A stretch of 64,000 nt of DNA from Ovis canadensis (taxonomy: Eukaryota; Chordata; Mammalia; Artiodactyla; Bovidae). The DNA lies in the NCBI RefSeq assembly GCF_042477335.2, contig NC_091247.1, positions 9,570,501 to 9,634,500 of the forward strand. Direction: 5' to 3'. The notes below the pieces were generated by a model that worked only from the letters and a program-made list of their open reading frames with translations, made no database searches and was not told where the DNA came from. A program made the position numbers and the translations under genes. How positions within the stretch are numbered: the stretch's first letter is position 1; the number at the start of each line of letters is the position of its first letter. Below, piece by piece: positions 10,541-22,480 of this stretch.

Positions 10541-13094
10541 AGAATCGGCATCTCACAAGTGGCGGTGTCGGTTACAGGAAACTTTCACGGTGCCAGGGCC
10601 TGGGCGGCGGGCGGTGGCCTTGGCAGGACCAGGCAGGCCTGGGTCGTGCTCGGGGCCTGGGTCCGTTTCAGGGTGGCAGTCCCAAAACGAGTCCTTGCCT
10701 CCTGACGGCGGGATGCCTCTCGGTCTAAGGCAGTGTCCGTGCGCGAAGGAATGTGTTAGTGTCCCGGCTTCGGATTCCTGCCAGTGGGTAAGGAACATTC
10801 CAGGGGAAGGGGCGGGGAGGTGCGCGCCAGGATTTGGAGAAGAGTCTCTGGGGCTCAGACTGTTGCTGCTAGGAGAGAGGCATCCGGAAACCGGAGCATG
10901 AGTTGCTCTAGGGGAATAGTTTGCATTCTGTGTCTCAGATGGGAGAACTGGCTTTCAGGAGAAGTAACGCAGGAAAATGATCGCACCGCGCCTGTCTTTT
11001 GGCTGAGCTGTGTGTCTGGGGGCAGTGTCTCAGGGCCAGTTCCATGAAAGTAGGGTCTTTGGGGGGAATTCTTTTTGGGTCTTGACCATCTGTGGGTACC
11101 CAGTGGGCCGAGGATGGGTCTTTAATGACATTCCGAGTCACTTAGTGCTGGGAGGGGTGAGAGGGCAGGCGGAAAGGAGGGAGAGAGAAACAGAATGCGA
11201 AAGATGTGCAGGCGCAGGTACACACACACACACAGATTGCCTTTGAAGGCAGGGAGACAAGGCCTAATTGTCCCCGGGATGTGCGTTGCGGCCAAGCTTT
11301 TTCATCGTCCCTAATGAGGCCGCAGCCTCTCCTGGTGGGAATGCTGCTCCCTGGACTCAGCTTTGATAAAGCGGATGGACCGTCTGGGTCGAGTTACCAG
11401 GTTTTCCTCTTTTCCTTTTGAACCCTGCGGTGGTTTCGCTCTTTCATGGCAGAGGAGGCCAAAGTCTCTGGCCTCTGTCTGTGGGGGACACAGGCCATCC
11501 CCCCTCCTGGGAAGGGCAGGGAGGTGGCTGGCCCTGGAGTGGGGGTGCTGGCCCAGGCCACGGGCTGTGGCCGAGGGAGAGGGCTTTCCCAGCCTCCATA
11601 TTCAGACCTATGTGCCTGTCATGCCGGGTCCACCGGCTCCCAGTGAAAAAAACTCACCTAAGATGCATCTTAGCCAACCTCAGCAGCCATGGGGGACGCT
11701 GGCGTGGGGAGCCAACCTGGGTCAGTAAGAACAGTGCCGGCAAAGATAACCCTGGTTGCTTCCTGAGCACTCAGTCCACCGGGGACCAACCAAGCACTTG
11801 ACAAGGATGATCCTGTGTGCTCTGAGTTAGGTGGCCTGCCAGTCAGAGGCAGGGTGGGACCAGACCCGTCACCCCACCGCCCAGCTCTTAATCACTGGCC
11901 TCACTGGAAGGGTGGGACCCTGAGCTGGTCCTCAGGCCCCTGTGACGCACCACTTTTCTAGGTGTACAGCCCTTTCCTTGATTCTTCTTACGTGTGCCTG
12001 GGCTTTCAGTAAGACCACAGCCATAAAGTTAGCAAGACCCAGCTCTGAGGTCCTGCTCCCCCGCCCCACAGGTGTCCAGAGGTGGCCCCAGGCAGCGGCT
12101 CTGGAAGCGGGGAGCTGAGTCAGGCACCCTGGAGTGGGAGGAGAAATAGAGGACCCCCCCAGCCCAGGGGGACTTGCCTTTGATCTCTGGTTAAAGGAAA
12201 GCACCCTCTCCAGGGGTTTCCTCCTCATCAGGGAGGGAAGCCCCCTTTCCGGCTGGCAGATGGTGAGTGGCCAGAGAGTGTCACCTCCCAGAGCCTTCCT
12301 ACGAGAGAGGTCCTGCTTTCAAAGGGACTCTGGAGAGGCTCGCCTAGACTCCAGGGTTACAACTGTCCCTGGCCTGGTGGCCTGTTGCCTTCCCCCTGCG
12401 TGGATCCCAGCCACCTGCCCTTGAGGTTCTCCTGTCAGAGCTCCTTGGGCCCACTGACTGCTTGCCCTCCACTGCTGTTGCCAGGAAGACGGGGCAGGTG
12501 TGCCCAGTTCCCCTGACCTCTGTGGTCAGCTGTCTGCGAGAAAGGACCTTACGGTTCATCTAACTTGTGAAGAGAGAACCTCAGCTGGAAGACTTGATTC
12601 ACCCCAGCAGGCCCTAGCTTTGTGCCAGGCCCTGGGCTGGTGCTGGGGGCACAGTGGCCAGGGAGATGGATGTGGTTCCTGTCCTCATGCAGGGAGAGGG
12701 TGGGGAGGTGGTTTTGATTCTGATTAGCAATGGGTTCTGGGCCACACAATTCACAACAGATTACGGATGCCCCAGGGTTCCCGAGCAAGGGCTGGGGATA
12801 GAGCCCTCACTGTTGGGTGACAGCCCTCCTGGGGTCCCAGTGGGTCCCTAAGGATACCAGAGTAGTGGTGGTCCTGATGCCTCCTGCTCCCACCTGGACC
12901 TGCGGTTTTTGGAGCCATGTGATGCCTCCATTAGGAGCCAGAGAATGGAGTATTCCTGCTTGAGCCTCTGGTGGGCTGTTCTTCCCATGTCTCGTCACTG
13001 ACATGCCCTCTCGGACCCCTGGGTCACATTTGTGGTAAGAGGATGCAGAACGATAAAGGGAAGGGTAAGACAAGAGCAACGGGCTTCTCCCCAA
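10541..13094. other. GC-rich intergenic sequence, no gene recognised
   Basis: Repeat-poor. Bases 10560-10870 are locally CpG-enriched. A short (CA)n tract sits at 11221-11235. Overlapping frames up to 128 codons on both strands look like composition artefacts, and no paired splice sites with strong pyrimidine tracts were seen. Confidence 0.4.
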
Positions 13095-14075
13095 CTTAAA
13101 AAAAAAAAAAAGTATTGATTTACTGTGTAAATACAGTTGTATTTATGTTGATAGTATAGTTGATTTACTGTGTGTTAATTTTCTGGTGTACAGCAAAGTG
13201 GTGCAGTTGTGCATATACACACGCGGTTTGTCATAGGATATTGAATATAGCTCCCTCTGCTCTACAGGAGCACCTTGTTTCTCCATCCCGTACACAATAG
13301 TTGGCATCTGTTAATCTCACACTCCCAGTCCATCCCTCCTCCATCCCTCCTCCAACTACAAGTTGCTCTCTCCGTGAGTCTGTTTCTGTTTCTTAGATAT
13401 GTTCGTTTGTGTCTTATTTCAGATTCCACATATAAGTGATATCATATGGCATTTGGCTTTCTCTGTCTGATTTCACTTAGTATGAGAATCTGTAGTTCTA
13501 TCCATGTTGCTACAAACGGCATTGCATTCTTTGTTCTGGCTGAGTAGTATTCCATTGTGTATATATATGTGTGTGCGTATATATATATACATACACCATA
13601 TCTTCTTTATCCATTCATCTGCTGATGGACACTTAGGTTGTTTGCATGTCTTAGCTATTGTAAGCAGTGCTGCAATGAACACCGGGGTGCACCTCTCTCT
13701 TTGAATGATAGTTTTGTCCGGATATATGCCTAGGAGTGGGAGTACTGGGTCACATGGCAACTCTATTTTTAATTTTTTGAAGAATCTTCATACTGTGTTC
13801 CATAGCAGCTGCACTAATTTACACTCCCATAGCATACTAGGGTTCCCTTTTCTCCATACCCTCTCCAGCATTTGTTATTATTTGTAGATTTTCAAATGAT
13901 AGGTATTCTGGCCAGGGTGAGGTGGCGCCTTGTTGTAGTTTTGATTTACATTGCTCTGATAATTAGCAATGGTGAGCATGGTTCATGCGCTTGCTGGCCA
14001 TCTGTATGTCTTCTTTAAAGAAACGTCTATTTAGGTCTTCTGCTCATTTTCTGATTAGGCTGTTTTTTTGTTGTT
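13095..14075 (-). mobile_element. L1 LINE 3' portion, inverted
   Basis: The plus strand is the complement of the L1 3' end. It runs from the 3' UTR side ('gatttactgtgtgttaattt', 'ggtgtacagcaaagtggtgc') into ORF2-derived sequence ('tgagtagtattccattgtgt', 'tctttatccattcatctgct', 'ctttttgaatgatagttttg'-like, 'gaggtggcgccttgttgtag'). Translations are broken by stops. An AT/GT microsatellite lies at 13558-13594. Confidence 0.85.
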
Positions 14076-14193
14076 ACAAATATATTCAAACACATAGTCT
14101 TTTTTTAAACGATAAATATATAGAAAAATTGAGAGCAGTCCACGGAATGCCGATATACCCACTTCTCAGATTCAGCACACACAAACACTTTGT
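14076..14193. other. Short unassigned AT-rich segment
   Basis: Sequence between the L1 and the SINE that I could not assign. It may be an older repeat into which the SINE inserted. Confidence 0.3.
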
Positions 14194-14202
14194 CTATGTA
14201 TA

Positions 14203-14427
14203 TGCTGTGTGCTTGTTCGCTCAGTCGTGTCTGACTCTTTGTGACCCCCATGGCCACCAGGCCAGGCCCTCCCTCCTGCTAGGCTCCTTTGTCCCTGGAA
14301 TTCTCCAGGCAAGAATACTGGAGTAGGTTGCCATGCCCTGCTCCAAGGGATCTTCCCAATCCAGGGATCAAACCCTGGTCTCCCCCATTGCAGGCAGATT
14401 CTTTACCATCTGAGCCACCAGGGAAAC
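14203..14427 (-). mobile_element. Bov-tA SINE, inverted, with target-site duplication
   Basis: Complement of Bov-tA ('gttcgctcagtcgtgtctga' to 'ctgagccaccagggaaac'). The 9-bp direct repeat ctatgtata occurs at 14194-14202 and again at 14428-14436, exactly flanking the element. This is the signature of target-primed reverse transcription. Confidence 0.92.
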
Positions 14428-14436
14428 CTATGTATA

Positions 14437-15699
14437 CACATACCTATATCTGTAATTTTTTGTTACAAGTTTAAAACTAAATTCTGTGTTCCATCCCTAA
14501 AATGCTTCAGGGTGCTTTTTCTAAGAATAAGGACATTTTCCTCTGGAACCATAACACCATTACCATGTAAAGAAAATTAGCCGTGATTTGAGAGGGAGGA
14601 ATTTTGATAATTAGTTAAAACACAGGGCCTGGTACCTCAGGAAAAAAACAAAAGGCCCAGCAGAATGTTATTTTAAAAGCTTCCCTTGGTTTCAGTCTCC
14701 ATCCGGGGCAGCTGGCGGAGGAAGGGGCAGCACTCTGGTAACAGAGCCTGTGAGTTCTGTGAGAGCAGAGCGGGGGTACCGTGTGAGCACCTTCGAGGTG
14801 CCTGCTGCTTGACTCCATTCCCGGCTACAGCCCATCCCTGAAGCAGCCCCTTATGCCCCTGAGTACAGGGAGGGCTCTGTTCTCTCGATTCTGTCCTTGC
14901 CCAGAGCAGGGAGGCATGGGGGGAGAGTCAGGGTTTGCCTGGTAGGTAGACTGGAGCCGTTTGAGTCTCTAAGACCTGGGCTGACTGGGGTACCCCCAAA
15001 TCTCCAGCTCCCTCGGGGCCATCGACACTGAGCTAGGATCATGGTGCCACGTGGCGCCTCCTTGGACACTGTGAGGCCCCTTGCCCTCCCCAGCCGAGGG
15101 GGAGCATCTCATACCTGTACCTGTGTGAGGTTAGGCGAGCTTGGGTGGCAGCTGATGGAATAGTATTCAGCCTTAAGGAGGAAGGGAATCCTGACACAGG
15201 CTACGAGCTGAAGGAGCCTGGAGGTCATTAGCTCAGTTAGCCAGTGACAAAGGGATGGTAACGGGACCATGTCATTTATGTGACGTACTTGGGGCAGTCA
15301 GATTCACCAAGAGTAGAGCGGGGGGTGCAGGGGGAAGTGGGGAGCTGTTTAAAAGGGACAGCATTTCTGTTTTGCAAGGTGAAAGGGGTTTTGGAGAGGG
15401 ATGGAGGTGCTGGTTGTATGACTTGTTGAGGTACTTAATGCCGCTGAACGGCACTCTTAAGAATGGTTAGGATTATGGCTAGGTAAATATTCTGTTGTGT
15501 ATTTTACCACAGTAAAATGGTGGGATTGTGGTGCCCGTGACTGGCGGCTTTGTAAGGTTCTGCGTCAGAACCATGGTGCCCCCTGTCCCCCGTGGGTGCT
15601 TGCTAGCAAAGCCCAGAACGTGGTCAATCAGATAAAGTCTCAGAAAGCCAGAGACAGCTTCGGGAGCTTCAGACCCAAGACCCGTTTCTGGAAACGCTG
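14437..15699. other. Intergenic sequence, nothing recognised
   Basis: Mixed composition, no clear repeat, no exon supported by a splice pair. Bases around 15155-15180 ('gaatagtattcagccttaag') resemble a scrap of L1 3' sequence. Confidence 0.4.
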
Positions 15700-15910
15700 C
15701 TGCGTTTGAAGTGAGCCCCGCCAGCCAGGAACGAAACAGAGGCATTTTGTCAGAGGAAAGAACTTGATGAAAAATTGTTTTATGAAACCCGAATTTTGGC
15801 ATGTTTTCACATTTTAGTTTGTCAGAAGGCAGAGTAATAAATGTTACGCCTGCTGTTTATTAGCACGCGCGGCTGACTTCTTTATGATGACAATTTCATT
15901 TTAAAGTTTG
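15700..15910. promoter_or_regulatory. Short candidate conserved non-coding element
   Basis: AT-rich island between GC-rich flanks with clustered homeodomain- and SOX-like cores: 'agtaataaatgttacg' near 15833, 'tttattagcacgcg' near 15857 and 'gacaatttcatttt' near 15889. Inference from composition only. Confidence 0.3.
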
Positions 15911-17689
15911 TCACAGAGTCCCTGCCGAACAGGGTGGCGATGCTGGGAGAGAAGGGCAGGAAGGATCGCTGCCAGTTTATCCCAGTCGAGAACAGTTGTT
16001 ATTAAAACAACAGAGGAGGAGGAGGCTGCCCAGCCCCAAAGCCCACCTCCCAAGAGTGGGTCAGGGGGCCAGTGTGGCCTGCGGGTGCCTGTCCTGGAAC
16101 CTGGCCTTGACCTCCTGAGGTCTGGCTGTGGTGGGAGCCGCTCACTGCGCGGCCAGGCTTGTGGGCCTCTGAGCAGCTTCTGCCGCCTTTGTTCCCCAGA
16201 ACAGCACTGGGGGTCGGAGGGGCTGGTGTGTGGTTGTACTTGCAGGGAACAGGGACAAGAGCCTGTGCAGGCTGTGACACCCCTCGGCAAACCCATCACG
16301 AGAGCTGTCCGAGGGAGGGAGCGAGGGATTGAGTGTGTGTTTTCTCTCTTCTCCCCTCTGATGCAGCGGGTGGAGAAGGGGTGGGGCTTCCAGCCCCTCA
16401 TGAGCGGAGGGCAGGGGGACCCCTGAGGAAGACTCCTGGAGTGTGTCACGCAGCTGGTCCTGCCACCAAGACTGCGGTGGGCGGGTGGTGCCTTCCTTCC
16501 CTGAAAGCCTCAGCTTCCCCATCTGTGACATGGGGGCTCCACTCTCACCCTGGGGCTGCTCTGAGTGCCCCATTTCCTGGGTGCTCTCCTGGGGCTGGGT
16601 TCTCTGGAGGCCATTCCACCTGACCCTAGGGTGACTCTGTGTCTCGTCTGATCCCCACTTTCAGATGAGGAATCTGGGATCTGAGAGAGGGAAACCCTGT
16701 TACCCAAGCCACCCAGCAGTCAGGGTGGGCCTGTGCTGGGGACCCCAGGCTGTCTGCTCAGAACCTGTGCAGGAAGTAGGGGGATGGCCTTGCCCAACTG
16801 GCTCAGGGTGGGCTCTTTGGGGTGACCAGACAGCTGACCTCAGGCTGGGGAGGGAAGTGCAGCTTTTGAGGACGCAGAGAGCCCCACTCTGAGAAGAGCC
16901 TGGGGGTCCTGGCCCAATGTGGCAACTTTCAGTCCCCAAGGGTCTCTCCCTCCTTGAGTAGGGGCTTGGGGCCCCCGGATCTATGCTCTTGGCCTAGGTC
17001 TGATCAGCTGGTGAAGGGGATCCTGGGCCCCTCCCCACAAGTGGATGTACCAAATGATGAATCCCCGTCTCTGCTTGGGCTCTGGTGTCTCCTGTTTGTG
17101 GCCTGCCGAGGCAAAATGGGGGCAGGCAGAGAGGCACTGGGCCTGCCGGCATCCAGAGGGCTTTCTGCACAGTTCCTGATAGGGGAGGGTATGGAGAGGC
17201 TGTGGCCCTGTCTGGTGTCACACAGCATTCTGACTGAGGGCCATCTGCCAGTACCTTCCTGAGGCCACTGGTGGGAGCGCGGAGGTTGGGGTTGGGTGGG
17301 ACTGGGGGACAGTCTCCCACCAGGTTATGCCTGCTGCCTCCTTGGCTTCCTTTGGCATGTGGGATGGGTACTTGGAGGAAGGAAATAGACCCAACACCTC
17401 TTGTTTGTGACATTCTGCTTTAGCCCCAGGCCTGGCCAGTGGCTTTGAACATAAATATTGGTCAAGCCAAGCCAAGGGCTTGCTTGGGATCCTTTCCCTT
17501 GATTCAGACCCTCTGGGGCCCTCGGTCACCCATCCCCAGCCCCCACCCCCCACCGTAGAAATCACTTTTGTGAAAGCCAGGCGGGGGATTGGAGGGTACC
17601 GGCTAGTTTGGGCTGCTGGCTGTCGGCGACTCCTGCCCCATCTGACCTGAAGCTTCTCCGGTGGGGCTTCCAGTGTGGCAGCCGGATCC
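15911..17689. other. GC-rich intergenic sequence with a MIR scrap
   Basis: No exon is supported. Bases about 16655-16735 contain 'tttcagatgaggaatctggg', an inverted MIR core fragment. Overlapping frames up to 182 codons on both strands are artefacts of high GC. Confidence 0.4.
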
Positions 17690-18860
17690 TCCATAAAAGG
17701 ATAAGGATCACAGTCTTCACATTTTTAAGTCGCACAAAAGCTGTATGCATAATTAATGTGCAATAAACGTGAGCGGCTGGAAATTAACTAAATGAAAAAA
17801 AAAGGAGTATACTTAATTGTAAAAATCTCATTTTGCTTTTATTCTCTTCCTTTCTCCCTCTCTCTCCCCATTCCCCCTCCCTTTTACAACTTGTTATATT
17901 CCTGGAGCCCTTCAGATCTTGCCGGAGATCATTTTCTGAAAGACTCGCCTCCTGACCTCTTGCCGGGAGCCGCGGACAAGATTAGTTTTTAAGCCGCGGC
18001 CCAGCCGGTTACTTTCAGCAGAGGGTCCGAGAGTGTCCACGAGCGGCGTGCTATTGTCTCACACAAAGGAATGTTGTAATCATCCTCTAAGACCCTCCTT
18101 GGGGGACCACTGTGCCCTGGTTTTCAAGAGCTTTGGCAGATGCTCCTTTGAGAGTTGCCATTTGAAACTCAAGAGCACCCATCATGGTATTTAAAATTCC
18201 TAAACCCGAATTCAGTGGTTAAAAAAGCCAAAGGACTAAATGAATTTACGTAAATTCAAACCAAGTATTTTAAGCCATACTAGCTAAGGCTCCGTTTCTT
18301 CTTTTCCTTCTAATTTCTTAAAGGACAAGACCTTTTCTAGGTGATAAGATCGGGTGGAAATTTTTTCCCAGTGGAAAAATTTATTGACACATTCTTACTG
18401 ATTGTCACATCTCTTCATAAAACCTGAGAGTTTCAGCTTCAAGAAACAACCCATCCACTAGAAAGAAAAAAAAAATTATTTTTAAAGAATAAAACACTCT
18501 ATTAACAGATACTTTAAAACATGATTTATTGCACACACATAACAACAACAATAACTTAAAATATCAAATCCTTGGAATAAAGCACTGCCAATCCCATCTC
18601 CCTTAAGCACCAGCTGTTCTGTTTCTGCTGTCGTCCTTGGCCCTGGTCTGTATTAGCAGATAATTCTAAAAGAGGCTGGAGAATCGAGAGAGAAACCTCA
18701 GAGGCATCTCGGTTATTTGGGCAAGGACTGTGTTTTTAGAATATCCTACTTTGTGCTGTACAATTCGTAGCTGCTCCTTCTCAAGTCTTTTCAAATAGCA
18801 ACCAACTCAGGGTGTCTCTTTGACTTGCTCTGTTACCAGTGAGTTTATAAAAAGAAAAAG
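17690..18860. promoter_or_regulatory. Strong candidate conserved enhancer block
   Basis: 1.2 kb without lineage-specific repeats. TATGCATAATTAAT at 17744-17757 combines POU- and homeodomain-like cores and is followed at once by a HOX/CDX-like CAATAAA (17761-17767). At 18053-18073 a SOX-like ATTGT, an inverted SOX-like ACAAAGG (18063-18069) and an overlapping TEAD-like GGAATG (18068-18073) are packed within 21 bp. Such density in repeat-free AT-rich DNA fits a developmental enhancer. Conservation was not tested. Confidence 0.4.
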
Positions 18861-19440
18861 ACGGTCAATAGAGTAGCTCACGTTTGCTGCCACCTCTGCT
18901 CAGTTACCGGTCCTGTTTAAGGCAAACTGCCGTCATCCAAGAGATGCCCAGGTGTCGGGGACCACAGGTGAGCCGTAAATAATCCAGTCCGTGGCTGTAG
19001 ATCACCTCTGGCTGGACAGCCACGCCACCTTCACGGCCGCCCAGCTGGTAGACACGGCCGCCTTTGCAAACAGGTGGCCTGCAGGGGCGGTGGCTGGTCT
19101 CCGCCGCAGCCTTGGAGGACCAGCCTGATTCCAGCCTCAGACAACCCACCCACCCAGTGCTCGGCCAGGCCCCAGCCACAGACCTTCGCGTTAAACAGGT
19201 TCTGACACTAAAAATCAAGGTCTGTCGGCTGTTGTCATAGGAATGCAATATCCTCCGGAGGTCTCCTTATTAAAAAACCACATCTTGCGGCTGCCCAGGC
19301 TGGATCTCTATTTCATTTGTATTGATCACGGGGAAATGTCTCATTCCCTGGCTGACAAATGCAGCCAGTAGGGAGGGAGTCCGTGTTTGGTGGAAAACAT
19401 TTATTTTCACAGTAATCTGGGGGATCCTGAGGCCAGAGCT
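18861..19440. other. Intergenic sequence, nothing recognised
   Basis: GC-moderate. The 114-codon minus frame at 18904-19248 has no family resemblance that I recognise and no splice-site support. Confidence 0.4.
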
Positions 19441-19441
19441 A

Positions 19442-19466
19442 TGAGGGGGGGTGTGTGGGTGTGGGT

Positions 19467-19513
<47 letters not shown>
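19442..19513 (+). repeat. (GT)n microsatellite with imperfect GGGT head
   Basis: An interrupted G/GT-rich head is followed by an almost perfect GT run of more than 20 units ending near 19513. Likely polymorphic; alternating purine-pyrimidine DNA can adopt Z-form. Confidence 0.95.
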
Positions 19514-19515
<2 letters not shown>

Positions 19516-19639
19516 GTCATCTCTAGTTAGGTGTGGGATTACAAATGTAGTGATAACAGGGGCTTCAGAAATTAGCCAGGGTGACCACTTCATTTTAAAG
19601 ACTTTAGGGACGGGGCCTGACTCCCCCTCTTCCCAGGTA

Positions 19640-20360
19640 GTAGCACTTCTAGGAGTCTGCCCTATAGATGGTACCTGCCATTGTGTGAAGGGATATTCAA
19701 CACAGCACTGCTTGTAGGTGCCAAGGTGGGGAAACCACCTCCACATCCATTACTGGAGATTGGGTTTTAAAAAAATGTATGATATTAGGCAGAACCACGT
19801 TTAGCTGCCATTTCTGCTGGTCAAAAATGGTTGAATATTGATACTCTCATATGGGTCCATCTACCACCTCTACCGAATAGAATGGTGAGCACTTTTTAAA
19901 AAATTTTTATTTTTTATTGAAGTATAGTTAGTTTACAATGTTAGTTTCAGGTGCACAGCAAAGTAATTCTGTTATACATATATGTGTGTGTGTGTGTATT
20001 CTTTTCAGATTCTTGTCCACTATAGGCTATTACAAGATACTGAATATAGTTCTCTGTGCTATAACATGCAGTCTAAAAGGGATAAGATGGAGGACCCTCC
20101 AAGATGTATTAGAAAATGGAAAAAAGCAAGCTGCAGAATTGTGTACTGGTATGCTCCATATGTTTTTTTTTTTTTTTGAAAGGAAAATATATCCATAACT
20201 GTTGGAATAAGCCTCGACTCTGGAAGGAAACACTAGAAATGGTTCAAAGTGACTGCTTTGGGGGCGGGACCAAGGAAGGGTGAGAGCTAGGTTGACTTTC
20301 CTCTTTATAGCTTCTCTACTTTCCTAATTTTGTACGTGTGTGTAGGGTGAATACAAAATC
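19640..20360 (+). mobile_element. Old L1 3' region, split by a nested inverted L1 fragment
   Basis: The left half (19640-19888) resembles the 'gaagggatattcaacacagc' type of L1 sequence. The right half (20067-20360) continues with 'gaaaaaagcaagctgcagaa', 'gactctggaaggaaacacta' and 'ttcctaattttgtac', typical of the 3' end of ancient L1M elements. The two halves are separated by the younger inverted L1 piece at 19889-20066. Confidence 0.55.
19889..20066 (-). mobile_element. L1 3' end fragment, inverted, nested in older L1
   Basis: Begins with a T/A-rich tract and 'ttattgaagtatagttagtt', then 'gtttcaggtgcacagcaaag' and 'gaatatagttctctgtgcta', the complement of the L1 3' terminus. It contains a short (GT)n at about 19982-19998. 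Confidence 0.75.
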
Positions 20361-20404
20361 ATTAAAATTTGAAACAAAGATCAGAATGTCAGGGAAGCCA
20401 TCAT

Positions 20405-20625
20405 TATATTAGAGGTTAAGTGCTCAGACTGTGGTCTGGGAATTCTGGGCTTCAAGCTGCTTGTCTCACTGAAGAGCCTCAGTTTCCTTATCTGTCGAGT
20501 GGGGGTAATAACAGTATTTACTTCACAAAGGGGAACTGAAGATTTCCTTGAGATGTGAAAGGGACAGGGTCGGCCCAGCGGCACAGGGAATTCAGTAAAT
20601 GTTAGATGTTATTATAGATGATACA
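20405..20625 (+). mobile_element. MIR SINE (ancient)
   Basis: Near full-length MIR order: 'gtgctcagactgtggtctgg', then the core 'cctcagtttccttatctgtc', then a tail with 'gaattcagtaaatgttagat'. Confidence 0.7.
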
Positions 20626-20869
20626 CAAATCAACACACAAATCGTTACAATGTCTTACTTGGCATTTCTTGAAAGAGAATTTTTAACTTGTCATGTGTGT
20701 TTGGAGTCGGGAACTGAGACCCCCAAATATTACGTGGAACTCTGTCTAGGGGTCCACTTCACTGATGCTGAGTGTGCAGGGTGGGTCTGGTGCTTTTTCT
20801 TTTTTTCTGAACCTGTAAATGGTCTTCCGCATCTCTGTGTACACAGGCAGGTGAACTAATAGAATTAGG
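20626..20869. other. Intergenic, nothing recognised
   Basis: Short AT-rich gap after the MIR; no features. Confidence 0.4.
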
Positions 20870-22480
20870 CTTATTGGTTTAATTCCTCTGGGTCCTCTTG
20901 GCAAGGGGAGAGCAGCTGGATGAATATTTTAATTAAGCTCTGACACCCAGAAGTCAAAGTCCCCGAGCGGTCCCCAGTGGGCAAGGTCTTGCAGTTTGGG
21001 GTTTAATCAAGTTTGGTTTCAGAGTTCAAATTTCTTCCTGGACAGAAATGTGTCATTAGGCGTCCAAGATTTCGACTGGAAAAAAAATACAACTTGACTG
21101 TATTTTCTCTAGAGAATGACACTGTGATTCGATTAGCTCCTTTTCCTTGACATTTTGCCCACTTTATTAACTTCTGCTTTGCTTTTAAGCAGGCAACTAC
21201 TGTTTTACTTCCCTGAAGAAGCTCATAATATTATAATTCAAGTGTCAGGACAGATTAGGTTAAATGAACTGTGTAATTCCCAAAGGAAAACAAACTTCAA
21301 AACGGACGCGGTTCGCCTTGTAACATGTCATGGATTGCATTAGCGTTGAACGGGCGATTCCATCACCCAAATGTGCTAAAGTTGGCTCAAATGTTCCCCA
21401 CTCTGCAAGGTGAGAAATTACTTAGCTAACAAAACATTTCGTTTTCCTCTCTTTGCATTCTTTCTTTATGAGATCCTGAATGTGACATTTTCACCAAAAA
21501 ATCTCTGCGCTTATTTGTGAAAAATGTATATTAAAACCAAAACCCATCAAATGGAAAGAAATCACAGATGGTTTTATTCACAAGCAGTAGAATTAATGGC
21601 CTCTCTTCTCTTTATAAATATTAGAAGCAGATGAGTTCATTACGATTTCACCCTAATAAAGAAAACCTGCTTGATTTTGACAAGACATTGACTTATCTAA
21701 AACATCTCCTAAATAACAAAGCTACTTCCCGCCCGTAAAACACCAGCTCGCAAACACCAGCTTTACCTGGACTGCTTCTAAATTAATGAAAAACACTCGA
21801 ATCCAAAGAGCACAGAAGAAGGGATTGGGGGGGGGGGGTGCGGGTGGGGGGAGTGGTGGTGCGTGGAGAGATGGAATTCAAGGGATTTTTTTTTTTTCGG
21901 GAAAATGTGACTGATTTTTGCAAAGAGCGAGTTTTGAAATGTTTACTCTGTGGTGGTTTGAAATTTTTACATCTTTCAACAAAGCGCGGGCGGAGAAGTG
22001 AAACCATCTGAAAGGGCTTTTGAAAAGAGCGACTCAGCACAAGTTGGAGGAGGCTGCGGTTCCTTTATCTTGGGCGATCTGTGCCCATCCTGCGGGAGGC
22101 GGGAGGGAGGACCAGCCCTTTACCCCCTCCTCTCTGTGCCTCCCTGCTCCCGGCTCCTAGGCACAGCTTCAAAGCACTGTTGGCGGAGCGTCCGGGGAGG
22201 GAATCGGGAATCGGACACCTCGCTCCGGGAAGCCGGGCGGCCTGCCGGCGCGGTCCTCTTCCCCAGCTCGGCTCTGCCTGATGTGGTCATCTTGTTAGTC
22301 ATGGCAAGCCCGGGGTCCCTCTGTTTGTGCCGCTTTCAGCACTTATTAAGCAAGAAGTGGGAGGCTTTACACGAAACTGCAAAAGATATTTTTTTTCCTC
22401 CCCAGGGCCAGGGCCGTCGGGGCCACTGCTTATCCATCGTTGCAAAGATCTCTCCGAGGCATGGAGCGGAGGCAGCCCTG
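20870..22480. promoter_or_regulatory. Candidate conserved non-coding block
   Basis: 1.6 kb lacking lineage-specific repeats. The left two thirds are AT-rich with homeodomain/SOX-like strings ('aatattttaattaagctc' near 20924, 'aactaattaatggcctctc'-type near 21590, 'ctttataaatatta' near 21609). A G-tract (21821-21851) and a CpG-richer segment (22060-22280) follow. It resembles a cluster of developmental regulatory elements; inferred only. Confidence 0.35.
21821..21851 (+). repeat. G-quadruplex-capable G tract
   Basis: Four G runs on the plus strand (GGG, a run of 12 Gs, GGG, GGGGGG) lie within 31 bases, with loops of 3, 3 and 1 bases. This meets the usual G4 pattern. Confidence 0.75.
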
